Part shown: one piece after another, positions 28,459 to 38,341 of the stretch
Layout of the letters: the number at the start of each line of letters is the position of its first letter
How positions within the stretch are numbered: the stretch's first letter is position 1
Assembly (NCBI GenBank): GCA_963721115.1
Contig: CAVRIA010000004.1
Coordinates: 930,001 to 994,000, forward strand
Length of the DNA stretch: 64,000 bases
From: CAVRIA01 sp963721115
GTDB lineage: Bacteria; Desulfobacterota; Binatia; HRBIN30; CADEER01
Direction of reading: 5' to 3'
The notes under the pieces: generated by a model
What the model was told of the DNA's origin: nothing
Database searches by the model: none
The model's input: only the letters and a program-made list of their open reading frames with translations
Program-made: the position numbers and the translations under genes

Positions 28459-29166
28459 TTGCTTCGTCACGCGCCTCCCCCGCATCGGTGGACCGTTCTC
28501 TTCGCCCGGCGTCGGCCGGGTACCCGGACGGTCGAGCTCGAGTCGCCTTCGGCGGCGGAGGAGCTGGGGTGGGTCGTGATCACCGCCGGCTTCGTGTGCC
28601 TCTGCGTGATCTATACGATCGCGTTTCAGCGCTACGGAGGTCCGTGGTCGTCCGGTGCGGCGACGGAGATCGACACGACGCTTCCGTACCAGGTTCTGTT
28701 CCGCGACCTCCCGAGTGACCAGCAGCGCGTCTTTCGGGCGATGCAGGAGGGGATGACCGAGGCCCTGGGCATGCGGGCCGAGAGCGGCGGCTGGCCGTCG
28801 GTCGCCTCACTCGCGTCGGCCGGGATCCCGCCCTTCGCTACCGATGTGCTCGACAAGGCGGGGCTGCGCTGGGACGAGCGCGACGCCAGCCTGCTGATCG
28901 AGTACGTCGGTGTGCCGTCTCGCGGTGCCGACATGCCGGCGTTTCTGATCCTCATTCAGGAACCGGGCCCGGGGGGCGGGGAGAGACCCTCGCCGGCGGT
29001 GCTGGACGAGGAACACCAGCTCCTGCCCGACGGCACCCTCTTGCATGTGACCTACTGGAAGCGCTCGGCGGACTCGGTACCGGCGGGCCTCGTTCCGGAC
29101 CCGGCCCTGGAGGGGTGGTCGCAGATCCGGGTGAACAACCCCTCGATTGTCGTGGAGAAACCATGA
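28459..29166 (+). CDS. Single-pass membrane protein preceding metal ABC transporter (DUF6162-like?)
   Basis: A 235-aa protein with one membrane helix (WVVITAGFVCLCVIYTIAF) and a soluble domain of about 180 residues (FRDLPSDQQRVFRAMQEG, GGWPSVASL, LLIEYVGVPS, PAFLILIQEP). The stop overlaps the start of the substrate-binding protein gene by ATGA, so it belongs to the zinc/manganese ABC operon. Proteins of similar layout (DUF6162) occur in such operons in other Proteobacteria; I assign this tentatively. The TTG at 28459 is the first start after an in-frame stop, so the N-terminus is uncertain. A role in metal delivery is inferred from context. Confidence 0.6.
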   Translation: MLRHAPPPHRWTVLFARRRPGTRTVELESPSAAEELGWVVITAGFVCLCVIYTIAFQRYGGPWSSGAATEIDTTLPYQVLFRDLPSDQQRVFRAMQEGMTEALGMRAESGGWPSVASLASAGIPPFATDVLDKAGLRWDERDASLLIEYVGVPSRGADMPAFLILIQEPGPGGGERPSPAVLDEEHQLLPDGTLLHVTYWKRSADSVPAGLVPDPALEGWSQIRVNNPSIVVEKP

Positions 29167-30071
29167 GGAAGGGTGGATTGGGCTTCGCGCTCGTGTTGTT
29201 CGTCGCCGTGAGCGCAACGGCCCTGAACGGAGCATCGTCGCGTGCGGCGACGGCGCCGCCGCTCAAGGTGGGAATCACGCTGCACCCGTACTTCTCCTGG
29301 ACGGCGAACGTCGTCAAAGGCACGGACGTGGAGGTGCGCCCGATCCTCCCGGGGGAAGTGGACGCGGGCGATTATCAACCGCGCACCGAGGACATCGTCA
29401 AGATCGCCGACCTCGACGCCATCGTGGTCAACGGCGTCGGGCACGACGACTTCATCTTCGACATGATCAAGGCGTCGGGGAACACGCACATCACGATCAT
29501 CCGTCCGAACGACGGGGTCCCGCTGCTGAAAGCCGCTCATGGCGGGACGGTGAACTCGCACACCTTCATCTCCTTCTCGAACGCCATCCAGCAGACCTAC
29601 GCCATCGCGCGGGCGCTGTCGGCGCTGCGGCCCGATCTCGGCCCGACGTTTCAACACAACGCCGCGGACTACGCACGGCGCCTGCGCGCCATCAAGAGCA
29701 AGGCCGCGGCACGCCTGGTCGATGCGCGGATCAACCGCGTGGTGACGGTGCACGACGGCTACGGGTACCTCATGCAGGAGTTCGGCATCGAGGTCGCGGG
29801 CGTGGTGGAGCCCGCGCACGGCCTGATCCCCTCGGCCAAGGAGCTGGCCGACATGGTCGGTCTGCTGCAGCGCGAGCACATCCAGGTGGTGTTTGCAGAG
29901 GCGAGCTTCCCGGAGCCTCTCCTGAACGTGCTGCGCGACGAGGGGCACGCCCGCGTCTACCAGATCAGTCACATCGCGTCGGGCGCCTACACGGCGGACA
30001 AGTTCGAGGTCGAGATGCAGAAGAACGTCGACTCGATGGTCCAGGCCCTGGTTACGGACGCCGGAGCGTGA
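29163..30071 (+). CDS. znuA: Metal ABC transporter substrate-binding protein (ZnuA/TroA family)
   Basis: A 302-aa periplasmic protein with a signal peptide (about 1-28). It is a cluster A-I metal-binding protein: LHPYFSWTANVVKG at the N-terminal lobe, NGVGHDDFIFDM, GTVNSHTFIS (candidate His ligand), a long backbone helix region (about 135-165), EPAHGLIPSAKEL and the closing FAEASFPEP. The family carries Zn2+ or Mn2+. There is no His-rich loop, so zinc versus manganese is open. Overlaps the upstream gene by four bases and is followed at once by the ATPase gene. Confidence 0.85.
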   Translation: MRKGGLGFALVLFVAVSATALNGASSRAATAPPLKVGITLHPYFSWTANVVKGTDVEVRPILPGEVDAGDYQPRTEDIVKIADLDAIVVNGVGHDDFIFDMIKASGNTHITIIRPNDGVPLLKAAHGGTVNSHTFISFSNAIQQTYAIARALSALRPDLGPTFQHNAADYARRLRAIKSKAAARLVDARINRVVTVHDGYGYLMQEFGIEVAGVVEPAHGLIPSAKELADMVGLLQREHIQVVFAEASFPEPLLNVLRDEGHARVYQISHIASGAYTADKFEVEMQKNVDSMVQALVTDAGA

Positions 30072-30075
30072 GCCC

Positions 30076-30789
30076 GTGCGCGAGCCGCCGATCCTCGCCG
30101 TCAGCGATCTCAGCGTCTCGCGCAGCGGGCGCCTGCTGATCGCGGCCGTGGCGCTCGAGGTGATGGCGGGGTCCGTGCACCTGCTGGTGGGCCCCAACGG
30201 CGCCGGCAAGAGCACGCTGTTCGCGGCTGTGCTCGGCCTCACCGAGTTCACCGGCCGGGTCCGTTTCCACTGGCGGGGGTCGGGGCGCATCGGGTACGTC
30301 CCGCAGTCCTTCGCCGTCGACCGCACGCTCCCTCTCACCGTCGGCGAGTTTCTCGCCCTGTCGCGGCAACGGCGGCCCGTGTGCTTCGGCGTCGGCCGCG
30401 CTCTGCGCGAGCGGACGAACGGCCTTCTCGATCGCGTCGGCCTCGGCGGCTTCTTTGCGCGGCCTCTGAGCGCCCTGTCGGGCGGGGAGCTGCAGAAGGT
30501 CCTTCTCGCCAATGCGATCGATCCGCTGCCGGAGCTCCTGCTGCTCGACGAGCCGGCGAGCGGCCTCGACGAGACGGCGGTGAAGCAGTTCGAGGAGGTC
30601 GTCCGCGATCTGCGGCGCGGCGGCGCCGCCGTTCTGATGGTGTCGCACGATCTGGGGCAGGCGCGGCGACTGGCCGATCACGTGACGCTTCTCGACCGCG
30701 AGGTTCGCCGGAGCGGCCCGCCGGCGCACGTGTTGGCGGACGATCTCGCCGCGGCGCTGGCTTTCCCGGGCGGCTACGCGACGTCATGA
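30076..30789 (+). CDS. znuC: Metal ABC transporter ATP-binding protein
   Basis: A 237-aa ABC ATPase starting at GTG 30076, four bases after the binding-protein stop. Walker A is GPNGAGKST, the Q-loop is GYVPQSFAVD, the signature is LSGGELQKV, Walker B is LLLLDEPASGLD and the H-loop is MVSHDLGQA. The order binding protein, ATPase, permease is that of Znu/Mnt importers. The gene symbol is by family only. Confidence 0.88.
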   Translation: MREPPILAVSDLSVSRSGRLLIAAVALEVMAGSVHLLVGPNGAGKSTLFAAVLGLTEFTGRVRFHWRGSGRIGYVPQSFAVDRTLPLTVGEFLALSRQRRPVCFGVGRALRERTNGLLDRVGLGGFFARPLSALSGGELQKVLLANAIDPLPELLLLDEPASGLDETAVKQFEEVVRDLRRGGAAVLMVSHDLGQARRLADHVTLLDREVRRSGPPAHVLADDLAAALAFPGGYATS

Positions 30790-31664
30790 GCAGTCTGTAC
30801 GACTGGCTCGCGTCGCTGGCGTCGCGTGGCGACCTGCCGGAGATTTTCCGCTACGCGTTCTTCGTCCGCGGGTTGCTCTCGGTGCTCCTGCTGGCACCGC
30901 TGCTGGGGGGCATCAGCCATCTCGTGGTGGCGCGCCGCCTGTCGTTCTTTTCGGCGGCGCTCGGACAGGCGGCGCTCACGGGATTGACCATCGGCATCGT
31001 TCTGGGCGAGCCGATCAACGCCGCCTACGGTGGCATCTTCGGCTTCTGCATGCTGTCGGCGCTGGCGATGGTGTACGTGAAGCGACACGCCTCGCTGCCG
31101 CCCGACACGCTGATCGGCGTGTTTCTCTCGATGACCCTGGGCCTCGGCATCTGCCTGCTGGTGGCGGTGACCAAGCGCTTCAACATCCATCAGGTCGAGG
31201 CCGTGATGTTCGGCAGCCTCCTCACCGTCACCGACACCGACCTGGCGATCCTTCTGGGCGTCGGCGCGGCGATCCTGTTGGTGCTGGGCCTGATCTACAA
31301 CCGCTTGCTGCTCGACAGCCTGGACCCGGCCGTCGGTCGCGTCAGCGGCGGTCCGTCGGCCTTTCTCGACTACCTGTTCGTCATGCTGCTGACGGCGGCG
31401 ATCGTGGTCAGCCTCAAGGTCATCGGCGCGCTGCTCATCGAGGCTCTGGTCGTCGTACCGGCCGCCGCCGCACGCAACCTGGCGCATACTACGCGCGGGT
31501 ATCTGGCGCTGAGTATCGCCAGCGCCCTGATCGCCGGTATCGGCGGCCTCTTTGTCTCCACGCGGCTGCTCGTCCCCAGCGGCGGTGCCGTCGTGCTCGC
31601 CATGAGCGCGCTGTTCTTCGTCACCCTGGGGCTGGGTTGGGTGAGAACGGTAGTGGTGGAATAG
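30786..31664 (+). CDS. znuB: Metal ABC transporter permease
   Basis: A 292-aa integral membrane protein of the ABC-3 family with about eight or nine hydrophobic helices. Recognisable stretches are GGISHLVVARRLSFFSAALGQAAL and KVIGALLIEALVVVPAAAARN, the usual family signatures. ATG 30786 overlaps the ATPase stop by four bases, so the four genes 28459-31664 are translationally coupled. It forms the channel through which Zn2+ or Mn2+ enters. Confidence 0.88.
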   Translation: MSSLYDWLASLASRGDLPEIFRYAFFVRGLLSVLLLAPLLGGISHLVVARRLSFFSAALGQAALTGLTIGIVLGEPINAAYGGIFGFCMLSALAMVYVKRHASLPPDTLIGVFLSMTLGLGICLLVAVTKRFNIHQVEAVMFGSLLTVTDTDLAILLGVGAAILLVLGLIYNRLLLDSLDPAVGRVSGGPSAFLDYLFVMLLTAAIVVSLKVIGALLIEALVVVPAAAARNLAHTTRGYLALSIASALIAGIGGLFVSTRLLVPSGGAVVLAMSALFFVTLGLGWVRTVVVE

Positions 31665-31695
31665 AGAGGGAAGGACGGCGCCGCGCCGAGCGCGG

Positions 31696-34600
31696 TCACG
31701 GCGCGACGAGCGTGAACGCCCCATCCGGGTCGTTGCCGCTGGTCGAGAACGGGATGAACGGTGGGTTCAGGACCTGCACGTAGGCCGGTCCCGTCACGGC
31801 GGCGGCGGGGACGGCGAAGGTGAATCGGGTCGAATCGATCAACGTGAGCGGGATCTTCGGGCTGCCGTCCGAATTCAGGCCGCCCAGGTTGACGCCTCCC
31901 GAGCCCTGTTTGTTGAAGAGGTTGATCACCGACAGCACGGAGAAGCCGGTGCCGTTCACCGTCACCGTCGATCCCACCTGGCTGACGCCGCTGATCGTTA
32001 CCGCGGCGCCGATCGGGACGGATACCGCGTTCGACACGATGAAGCTGGGTCGATTGACGAGCTGAAACGAGCCCGGGCCGGTGGTCGTCCCCGGCGGAAC
32101 GACCACCTGCAGGAAGCTGGCGGTGGCGCCCGGCAGCGGCGTCAGCGGCCCGGCGTTGCCGGTGGCGGTGAACAGATTGACGAGGGGATCGCTGAAGCCG
32201 GTGCCGGTGAGCGTCACGGTCGAGCCCAGTGCGACGACCGTTTCTACATTGGCCAGGGGAATGGAAGGGTCGGCGGCGCTGAGCGCAACACCGTTGATTG
32301 CCGTGATGGTCGGAATCCCCTGTGTCGGATCGGCGAAGAGAAGCTGGCTCTGGGTGTTCGAGGTGGTGAACCCCTGATCCGTGTCGACGACTCGGACGGT
32401 GATGAAGCCGTTTCCGAGCACGATGTTCGCCGGCACCTGCCACGTCAGAGAGGTCGGGGTGAAGGCGGCTGGCAGATACGGCCCTTGGCCGAGTGGCCCG
32501 GAGGACGTCGCCACGAACGTGCTGATCACGGAGCCTGCGGTAAACCCGTGCCCGGTGAGCGTCGACGTGGCGCCGGCGACGACCGGAGAGTTGATCGGGT
32601 CCAGCACCGGCACGATCGCCGTGGCGGTCGGGGTAGCGGTCGAGGCGGGAGTTCGCGTCACCGTAGCGGTGGCGCTGGGGGGCGCGGTGATCGTGGCGCT
32701 CGCCGTGGGCGTCCGGGTGAAAGAAGGCGTTGCGCTCGGCGTCGCCGTCGGAGTGGAGGTGCCCGTCGATGTTCGGCTCGCGGTCGCGGTGGGCGTCCGG
32801 GTCGGCGTGCTGGTGGGAGTCGTCGTCGCGGTGGTGCTGGGGGTCGCGGTCGGCGTCGGCGTAAGGGTCTGAGTCGCCGTGTCGGCGGCGGTCGGTGTGT
32901 CGGTGGAGGTCGCGGTCGGGGACGACGTCGGTGTCGTCGTGTGGGTTGCGGTTGCGGTCGGGGTGAAGGTCGGAGTCGCCGTCGGGGTCGCGGTGGGCGT
33001 TCCTGTCGGCGTGAAGGTCGGAGTCGATGTCGCGGTGGTGCTGGGGGTCGCGGTCGGCGTCGGCGTAAGGGTCTGAGTCGCCGTGTCGGTGGCGGTCGGT
33101 GTGTCGGTGGCGGTCGCGGTCGGGGTCGACGTCGGTGTCGTCGTGTGGGTTGCGGTTGCGGTCGGGGTGAAGGTCGGAGTCGCCGTCGGGGTTGCGGTGG
33201 GCGTTCCTGTCGGCGTGAAGGTCGGAGTCGATGTCGCGGTGGTGCTGGGGGTCGCGGTCGGCGTCGGCGTAAGGGTCTGAGTCGCCGTGTCGGTGGCGGT
33301 CGGTGTGTCGGTGGACGGTCGCGGTCGGGGTCGACGTCGGTGTCGTCGTGTGGGTTGCGGTTGCGGTCGGGGTGAAGGTCGGAGTCGCCGTCGGGGTCGA
33401 GCTCGGCGTCTGCGTCGGCGAGGGCGTCGCTGTCGGTGACGCTGTCGGCGTCGCGGTTGGGGTGATCGTCGGCGTCCGCGTTGGCGAGCTGGTTGGCGTC
33501 GGCGACGGGGTATTGGTCGGGGAGCTGGTCGGTGTGCGGGTCGGCGTGCGAGTGGCGGTTGCCGTGCCCGTCGAGGTTCTGCTTGCGGTCGGGCTGGAGG
33601 TGGGACTGCGCGTGAACGTGGGTGGCGGTGTGTTGGTGGGCAGCGGTGTGCCGGTAGGCGTGAACGTGGGCGGCAGCGGACCGATGCTCAGGTTCGCCCA
33701 CCACGTTCCCCAGCGATCGTCGTTCGCGGTGGTGCCGACGTCGGCGGCGGCGAACTCCTGAATGGTCCAGAAGGATTGATCGTCGACCGGATCGACGACG
33801 GTCGCGCTGTAGTCTCCCCAGCGGATGCTGCCGTAGCCGAAGTCCTTGATGTAGGCATCCTCTCCCGCCTTGAGGACCGTGATCGGACCCATGGCGCCGG
33901 CCGGATCAGCCGCGGCGCGGCCCGTGAAGACCGCTTCGGCGTAACGGCTGGCGTCGGAGCGCGAGAAGCCGAGGGCGACGTCGTCGTTCTGGTTCACGGC
34001 AATGCTGGGGACGAACTGATGTACGCCCGCGCCGCCGTCGAGGACGCCCGACTGGAGGATCGGCTGGCCGCTGGCGGCCAGCGCACTGGGGTCGATCTCG
34101 TACCAGAAGATCGCCGTGCGATCGACGGCCGCGACCGGCAGGCCGCCGATGTGGGTGCACCACAGGTGGCCGTTGCGAAGGACGGCGTTCAGGATCCGCG
34201 TGTCGCCGGCGTCGATGAGCCCCGCCGCGCCGAGCTGCGGGGCGTTGACGATCGAGAAGCTGAAGCTGTTCTGGACGAAGAAGAGTCCGTCGCCGGGATA
34301 CGGGCCGCCCGCCGCGGGTGCCCAGACCGGGGAGGGGCCGGAGCCGGTGATCTCGGAGAGTCGAAGCAGCGGCGTGCCGGACGAGGAGAAGCTGTCGTCG
34401 AGGAGGTAGAGCGCCGGCTCCTGCGCGTCGAAGGTCAGCGCCGGCTGCAGCGTGAAGCCACTCCCCGACTCCCGGGATCTGGTCGAAGCCGACCGGAAAG
34501 ACGGTGACGGTGAGGGCTCCTCCGGCCAGCGCGGTCGCCTTGTCGATCACCCACATCTTCGGGCCTTTGAAGCGGGAGGCGGAGACCGAGAACATGTTGG

Positions 34601-35363
34601 CGGTGATGGCGATCCACGTCGAGTTGATTCCGAAGCCCGGGAAGTCCGCCCACAGTGGCGTTCCGCTCGTCGTGGCCGCGAAGCTGAAGAAGCTCCACGT
34701 CCCGGTGGGATCCGACGTGGCGCTGATCGCGAACCACACCTGGGAGCTGGGCGACGCGGCGTTCGCGAACACCGCCGCCATCCAGCGCCCACTGAGCGAG
34801 TCGTAGACGACGTGCGGGTCGAACGGGTCGCCGGAGAGTCCGGTACCGGCCGTCCAGAACGTGGCGAGGGACACGGTGCTGAGCGCCCCGCCGGTCTTGT
34901 TCTGGATGCGCACCTGGCTGTTCAGCATGGTCAGCAGATGCTGAGGTCCGGCCGCCCCCATGGTGTCGGGAGGGATGACCGTATCGTCGTCGGGCAGCGC
35001 CAGGAAACCCTGCGCCTGCGTCAGCGCCTGGGTCGCCGTCACCGGTGACGGGGCGCCCGGTCCCGGCTGCGGGGCGCGGGGCGGCGTGTGCATGCGGCGC
35101 CCTCGAGGTCCGGGATAGATCGCCACCACCCGAGGCGGACGCGGAAGCGCGAATGCCTCTCTGTCCCGCATCTGCCTCCACGTGGCGACCCCGGCCGGCG
35201 AGACCGTCAGTTGCTGTTCGGCCGTCGCGGGCAGCGGAGCCAGCAGGCAGGCCACTACCACGGCGGCCATACCAGCGATCGACAGGTCGGTCTTCCGCGA
35301 GCGCCGCTCCGATCCCGGCCCGCATTCCCTCTCGTATGGGAAGGAGGAAGACGCTACGGGCAT
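31696..35363 (-). CDS. Giant secreted protein: N-terminal domain, Thr/Pro linker, TIG/Ig-like repeats (two frameshifts)
   Basis: One gene in three frame segments. The first (35363 to about 34466) has signal peptide IAGMAAVVVACLLAPLPATA and a domain with WFAISATSDPTGTWSFFSF and WADFPGFGINSTWIAI. At the C-run 34463-34466 one extra base shifts the frame; the next segment restores GSGFTLQPALTFDAQEP and runs through YGSIRWGDYSATVVDP into TPT repeats. At about 33313 a second extra base occurs inside the repeats. The last segment has more TPT repeats and about three Ig/TIG-like units (VTLTGTGFSDP, TVTVNGTGFSVLS), ending at 31696. Total about 1220 aa. Probably cell-surface or released; no enzyme motif seen. 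The start could also be 35270. Confidence 0.65.
32850..33400 (-). repeat. Tandem repeat of 204 bp, about 2.7 copies, in Thr/Pro linker
   Basis: Two consecutive copies (from 32879 and 33083) are nearly identical over 204 bases, and a third begins about 33287 and breaks down near 33400. The unit encodes 68 residues of TPTAT/TPTFT type. Near identity at DNA level means recent duplication. The frame break at about 33313 lies in the third copy, where the copies are hard to assemble. Confidence 0.8.
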
Positions 35364-35545
35364 GCGGGTCGGCTGGGAAGGCATTCTGCGCGCGCAGCCC
35401 GTACGACAGGCAACTCGCAAAGCATTTCTAGGGTCACCGGTGATCCGGAGTCAACTCGTCCCGGGCCGGCCGGCCGAGGCGATGGGCGCCAAGCTCGTAG
35501 CGCGCGGCGAGCGACTGTCCTATGGTCGCCACGAGGAGAGTGACT

Positions 35546-35782
35546 ATGGCCACCGACACGCAGGCGGCTCGCCAGGGGCTGCTGAGGTTCATCGCCAAGA
35601 AGGGCGGCGTCATTCCGATGCGCGAGCTGCACACGCACAGTCTGGTCTTCTACCAGGCGGGGCACCAGGCGTTTTCGGAGCTCATGGAAGGTCTGGTCGG
35701 CGACGGTCTGGTGACGTACGACCAGGCGGCGGCCGCGTTCGAGCTGACCGACCAGGGTCGGGCGGCAATCGAGGCATCTTAG
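35546..35782 (+). CDS. Small conserved-looking protein, possible winged-helix fold
   Basis: A 78-aa soluble protein: MATDTQAARQGLLRFIAKKG, IPMRELHTHSLVFYQAGHQ, LMEGLVGDGLVTYDQ, FELTDQGRAAIEA. The end pattern (GLVTYD then FELTDQGRAAI) is what a winged-helix wing looks like in MarR/PadR-type proteins, so a DNA-binding fold is possible but unproven. SD GGAGAG sits five bases before ATG 35546; the earlier ATG at 35522 has none. Convergent with the enoyl-CoA hydratase. Confidence 0.65.
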   Translation: MATDTQAARQGLLRFIAKKGGVIPMRELHTHSLVFYQAGHQAFSELMEGLVGDGLVTYDQAAAAFELTDQGRAAIEAS

Positions 35783-35804
35783 CGGGCTGATCCGCACATT
35801 CCTC

Positions 35805-36644
35805 TCAGCGCCTGGTGCCAGGGGCATCGGCACCGATGCCGGCGAGCTCCACTTCGTACGTCTGCCCGCCCGCGGCCATGAAGGCGGCCATGCGTTCCCG
35901 CGCCTCTCTGGTCGCGAGGGACCGGTTGAAGCAGTGGGCTTCCTCGAGCAATCCTTCGACGATGGGCAGCTCCGCGGCGTCGACCGAAGCCTTGGCCAGG
36001 GCGATGGCGGGGGCGGGGAAGGAGGCGATGCGATAGGCGAGCTGCTCGACGAAGGGAGTCAGCTCCTCGGCCGGCAAGGCGCGGTTGATGTAGCCGTAGC
36101 GCTCCGCCAGCTCGGCGGAGAAGTCGCCGCCGCCGAGGATCACCTCGAGAGCGCGGCCGCGCCCGATCAGACGCGGCAGGCGCTGCGTGCCACTGCCGCC
36201 CGGGATGATGCCGACGGCAACCTCTGGCTGGCCGAGGAGGGCGCGACCGATGGCGCCGAAGCGCATGTCGAGCGACAGCAACAGCTCGCTGCCGCCGCCG
36301 CGGGCGCGACCTTCGATCTTGCCGATGGTCGCCTTCGGCATCGTGCGGAAGCGCTCGACCATTTGATGAAACCAACCGAGCGTCGTCGCCTTCGGCGGTA
36401 CGTCCGCCGGCAGCTGCTGGATCAGGCTGACGTCGGCATGCGCGATGAAGAAGTCGGGGTTGGCGCTCTGCAGGACGACGACGCGAACGTCGTCGTCGGC
36501 TTCCAGCGCTTGTCCGACGCGATCCATCTCCTGGATGAGCACCAGGTCGAACAGGTTGATCGGCGGGTGGTCGATGGTCACCCAGGCGACGCCGCGCTCG
36601 ACGCGTACCTTCAAGGCGGTGAAGTCTGCATACTCTGCGGCCAT
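35805..36644 (-). CDS. Enoyl-CoA hydratase/isomerase family protein
   Basis: A 279-aa crotonase-fold protein. The N-terminal ITIDHPP-type strand is WVTIDHPPINLFD. The oxyanion-hole segments are SANPDFFIAHADVS and EGRARGGGSELLLSLDMRFG; the second usually reads GxxxGGGxE. PEVAVGIIPGGSGTQRLPRLIG carries the position of the second catalytic acid, which is Gly-Gly here rather than Glu, so a simple hydratase activity is not certain. SD AAGGAGGAG is perfect. Likely acts on acyl-CoA in fatty-acid or aromatic breakdown. Confidence 0.88.
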   Translation of the reverse strand: MAAEYADFTALKVRVERGVAWVTIDHPPINLFDLVLIQEMDRVGQALEADDDVRVVVLQSANPDFFIAHADVSLIQQLPADVPPKATTLGWFHQMVERFRTMPKATIGKIEGRARGGGSELLLSLDMRFGAIGRALLGQPEVAVGIIPGGSGTQRLPRLIGRGRALEVILGGGDFSAELAERYGYINRALPAEELTPFVEQLAYRIASFPAPAIALAKASVDAAELPIVEGLLEEAHCFNRSLATREARERMAAFMAAGGQTYEVELAGIGADAPGTRR

Positions 36645-36903
36645 ACACTCTCCTCCTTGGGGCTTCTTCTAGTGCCGGGCTCGAATGGAGACAATCCCGA
36701 TGTCGCGCGGGGATTGCGCTCGGGGGGGCGTTTGCGGCAACAGGACTCGACAGCGGTGGGGCAATTCCACTAGGGGCTTGTCGATCCGAGGCCGGCTCGT
36801 TCGACAATGGAGCAGGAGCAGCTGCGGTGCGGGCCGTTGCCGCTTTGGTATCGTGAACTGCCTGCCGCGAAGGTCGGGGGCGAAGATCGGGGAGGAGCGA
36901 GAG

Positions 36904-38023
36904 ATGAGCGGAGTACGGGTACTGGTCGGCACGCGCAAGGGCGCGTTCGTCCTCGACGTCGGACGGCGAAGCGCCAGCGGTGGGACGTCAACGGTCCCCA
37001 CTTTGCGGGCTGGGAGATCTATCACGTCAAGGGATCGCCCGCCGATCCGAACCGGATCTACGCGTCGCAGACCACCGCTTGGTTCGGGCAGCTGATCCAG
37101 CGCTCCGACGACGGCGGCAGGACCTGGGAGCCGGTCGGCAACGAGTTCGCGTACGACGGCGTCCCCGGCACGCACCAGTGGTACGACGGCACGCCGCACC
37201 CCTGGGAGTTCAAGCGCGTCTGGCATCTCGAGCCGTCGCCGACCGATCCGGACACGGTCTACGCCGGCGTCGAGGACGCCGCGCTGTTCCGCTCCACCGA
37301 CGGCGGCCGAACCTGGCAGGAGCTCCCCGGCCTGCGCGGTCACGGATCCGGGGCCGTCCTGGCAGCCGGGCGCCGGCGGGATGTGCCTGCACACGATCCT
37401 GCTCGACCCGAGCAATCCGGAGCGGATCTTCATCGCCATCTCGGCGGCCGGCGCGTTCCGCACCGACGACGGCGGCAAGACGTGGCGGCCGATCAACCGC
37501 GGGCTGCGGTCCGAGAACATCCCCGACCCGACCGCCGAGGTCGGCCACTGCGTGCACCGCATCGCGATGCACCCGTCGCGTCCCGACGTGCTGTTCATGC
37601 AGAAGCACTGGGACGTCATGCGCAGCGACGACGCCGGCGAGTCCTGGCGCGAGGTCAGCGGGAACCTGCCGACCGACTTCGGCTTCCCGATCGACGTCCA
37701 CGCCCACGAGCCCGACACGATCTACGTCGTGCCGATCAAGAGCGACTCGGAGCACTTCCCGCCCGAGGGCAAGCTGCGCGTCTACCGCAGCCGGACCGGC
37801 GGCGACGAGTGGGAGGCGCTCACGAAGGGCCTGCCGCAGAGCGACTGCTACGTGAACGTGCTGCGCGACGCGATGGCCGTCGACTCGCTCGACTCCGTGC
37901 GGCGTGTACTTCGGCACCACCGGCGGGCAGGTCTACGCCTCGGCCGATGCCGGCGACAGCTGGGCGCCCATCGTCCGCGACCTCCCCGCCGTGCTGTCGG
38001 TGGAGGTCCAGACGCTGCCATGA
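36904..38023 (+). pseudogene. BNR-repeat (sialidase-like propeller) protein, several frameshifts
   Basis: Homology runs continuously but hops frames: VRVLVGTRKGAFVL from ATG 36904; then QRWDVNGPHFAGWEIYHVKG to ELPGLRGHGSG in another frame; then MCLHTILLDPSNPERIFIAI to NVLRDAMAVDSLDS; then GVYFGTTGGQVYASADAGDSW to the TGA at 38021-38023. Frame changes lie at about 36955-36980, 37350 and 37895. Repeated SDDGGRTW, STDGGRTW, TDDGGKTW and SDDAGESW are Asp-box/BNR signatures of a beta-propeller of about 370 aa. Either assembly indels or a decayed gene. It is followed by a MoaD-like gene with ATGA overlap. Function in this family is unknown. Confidence 0.7.
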
Positions 38024-38317
38024 TCCGCGTCGTGCTGCCGGCCCATCTGCGCAAGCTGGCGGGCGTCGCCGGCGAGGTGACGCTCGACGTCGAGGGGCCG
38101 GCCGACGCAGCGCGCGGTCCTCGACGCGCTCGAGGCGCGCTACCCGATGCTGCGCGGGACGATCCGCGACCACGTCACCCACCAGCGCCGGCCGTTCGTG
38201 CGGTTCTTCGCCTGCGAGGAGGATCTGTCCCACGAGTCCCCGGACGCTCCGCTGCCCGACGCGGTCGCGACCGGGGCCGAGCCGTTCCTGGTCGTCGGAG
38301 CCATGGCCGGCGGCTGA
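38020..38317 (+). pseudogene. MoaD/ThiS-like ubiquitin-fold protein (one frameshift)
   Basis: Begins MIRVVLPAHLRKLAGVAGEVTL in frame with ATG 38020; after about 38100 the frame changes by one base and continues RAVLDALEARYPMLRGTIRD to DAVATGAEPFLVVGAMAGG and a stop at 38317. Length about 98 aa. The GG end is the sulfur-accepting tail of MoaD/ThiS proteins, with AMAGG last. Coupled to the BNR gene by a four-base overlap. The pairing of a BNR propeller with a small MoaD-like protein recurs in other genomes, role unknown. The frameshift is probably a base error because both halves are well preserved. Confidence 0.7.
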
Positions 38318-38341
38318 GATGGAGAGACGAGGAGGAGAAGC

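Noticed and set aside
32850..33400. CRISPR array
   Set aside because: The repeats are 204 bp in tandem without unique spacers and encode a Thr/Pro linker.
32381..33761. Val/Gly-rich frames on the plus strand (VGVAVGV repeats)
   Set aside because: These are the opposite-strand reading of the TPTxT linker repeats, not an elastin-like protein.
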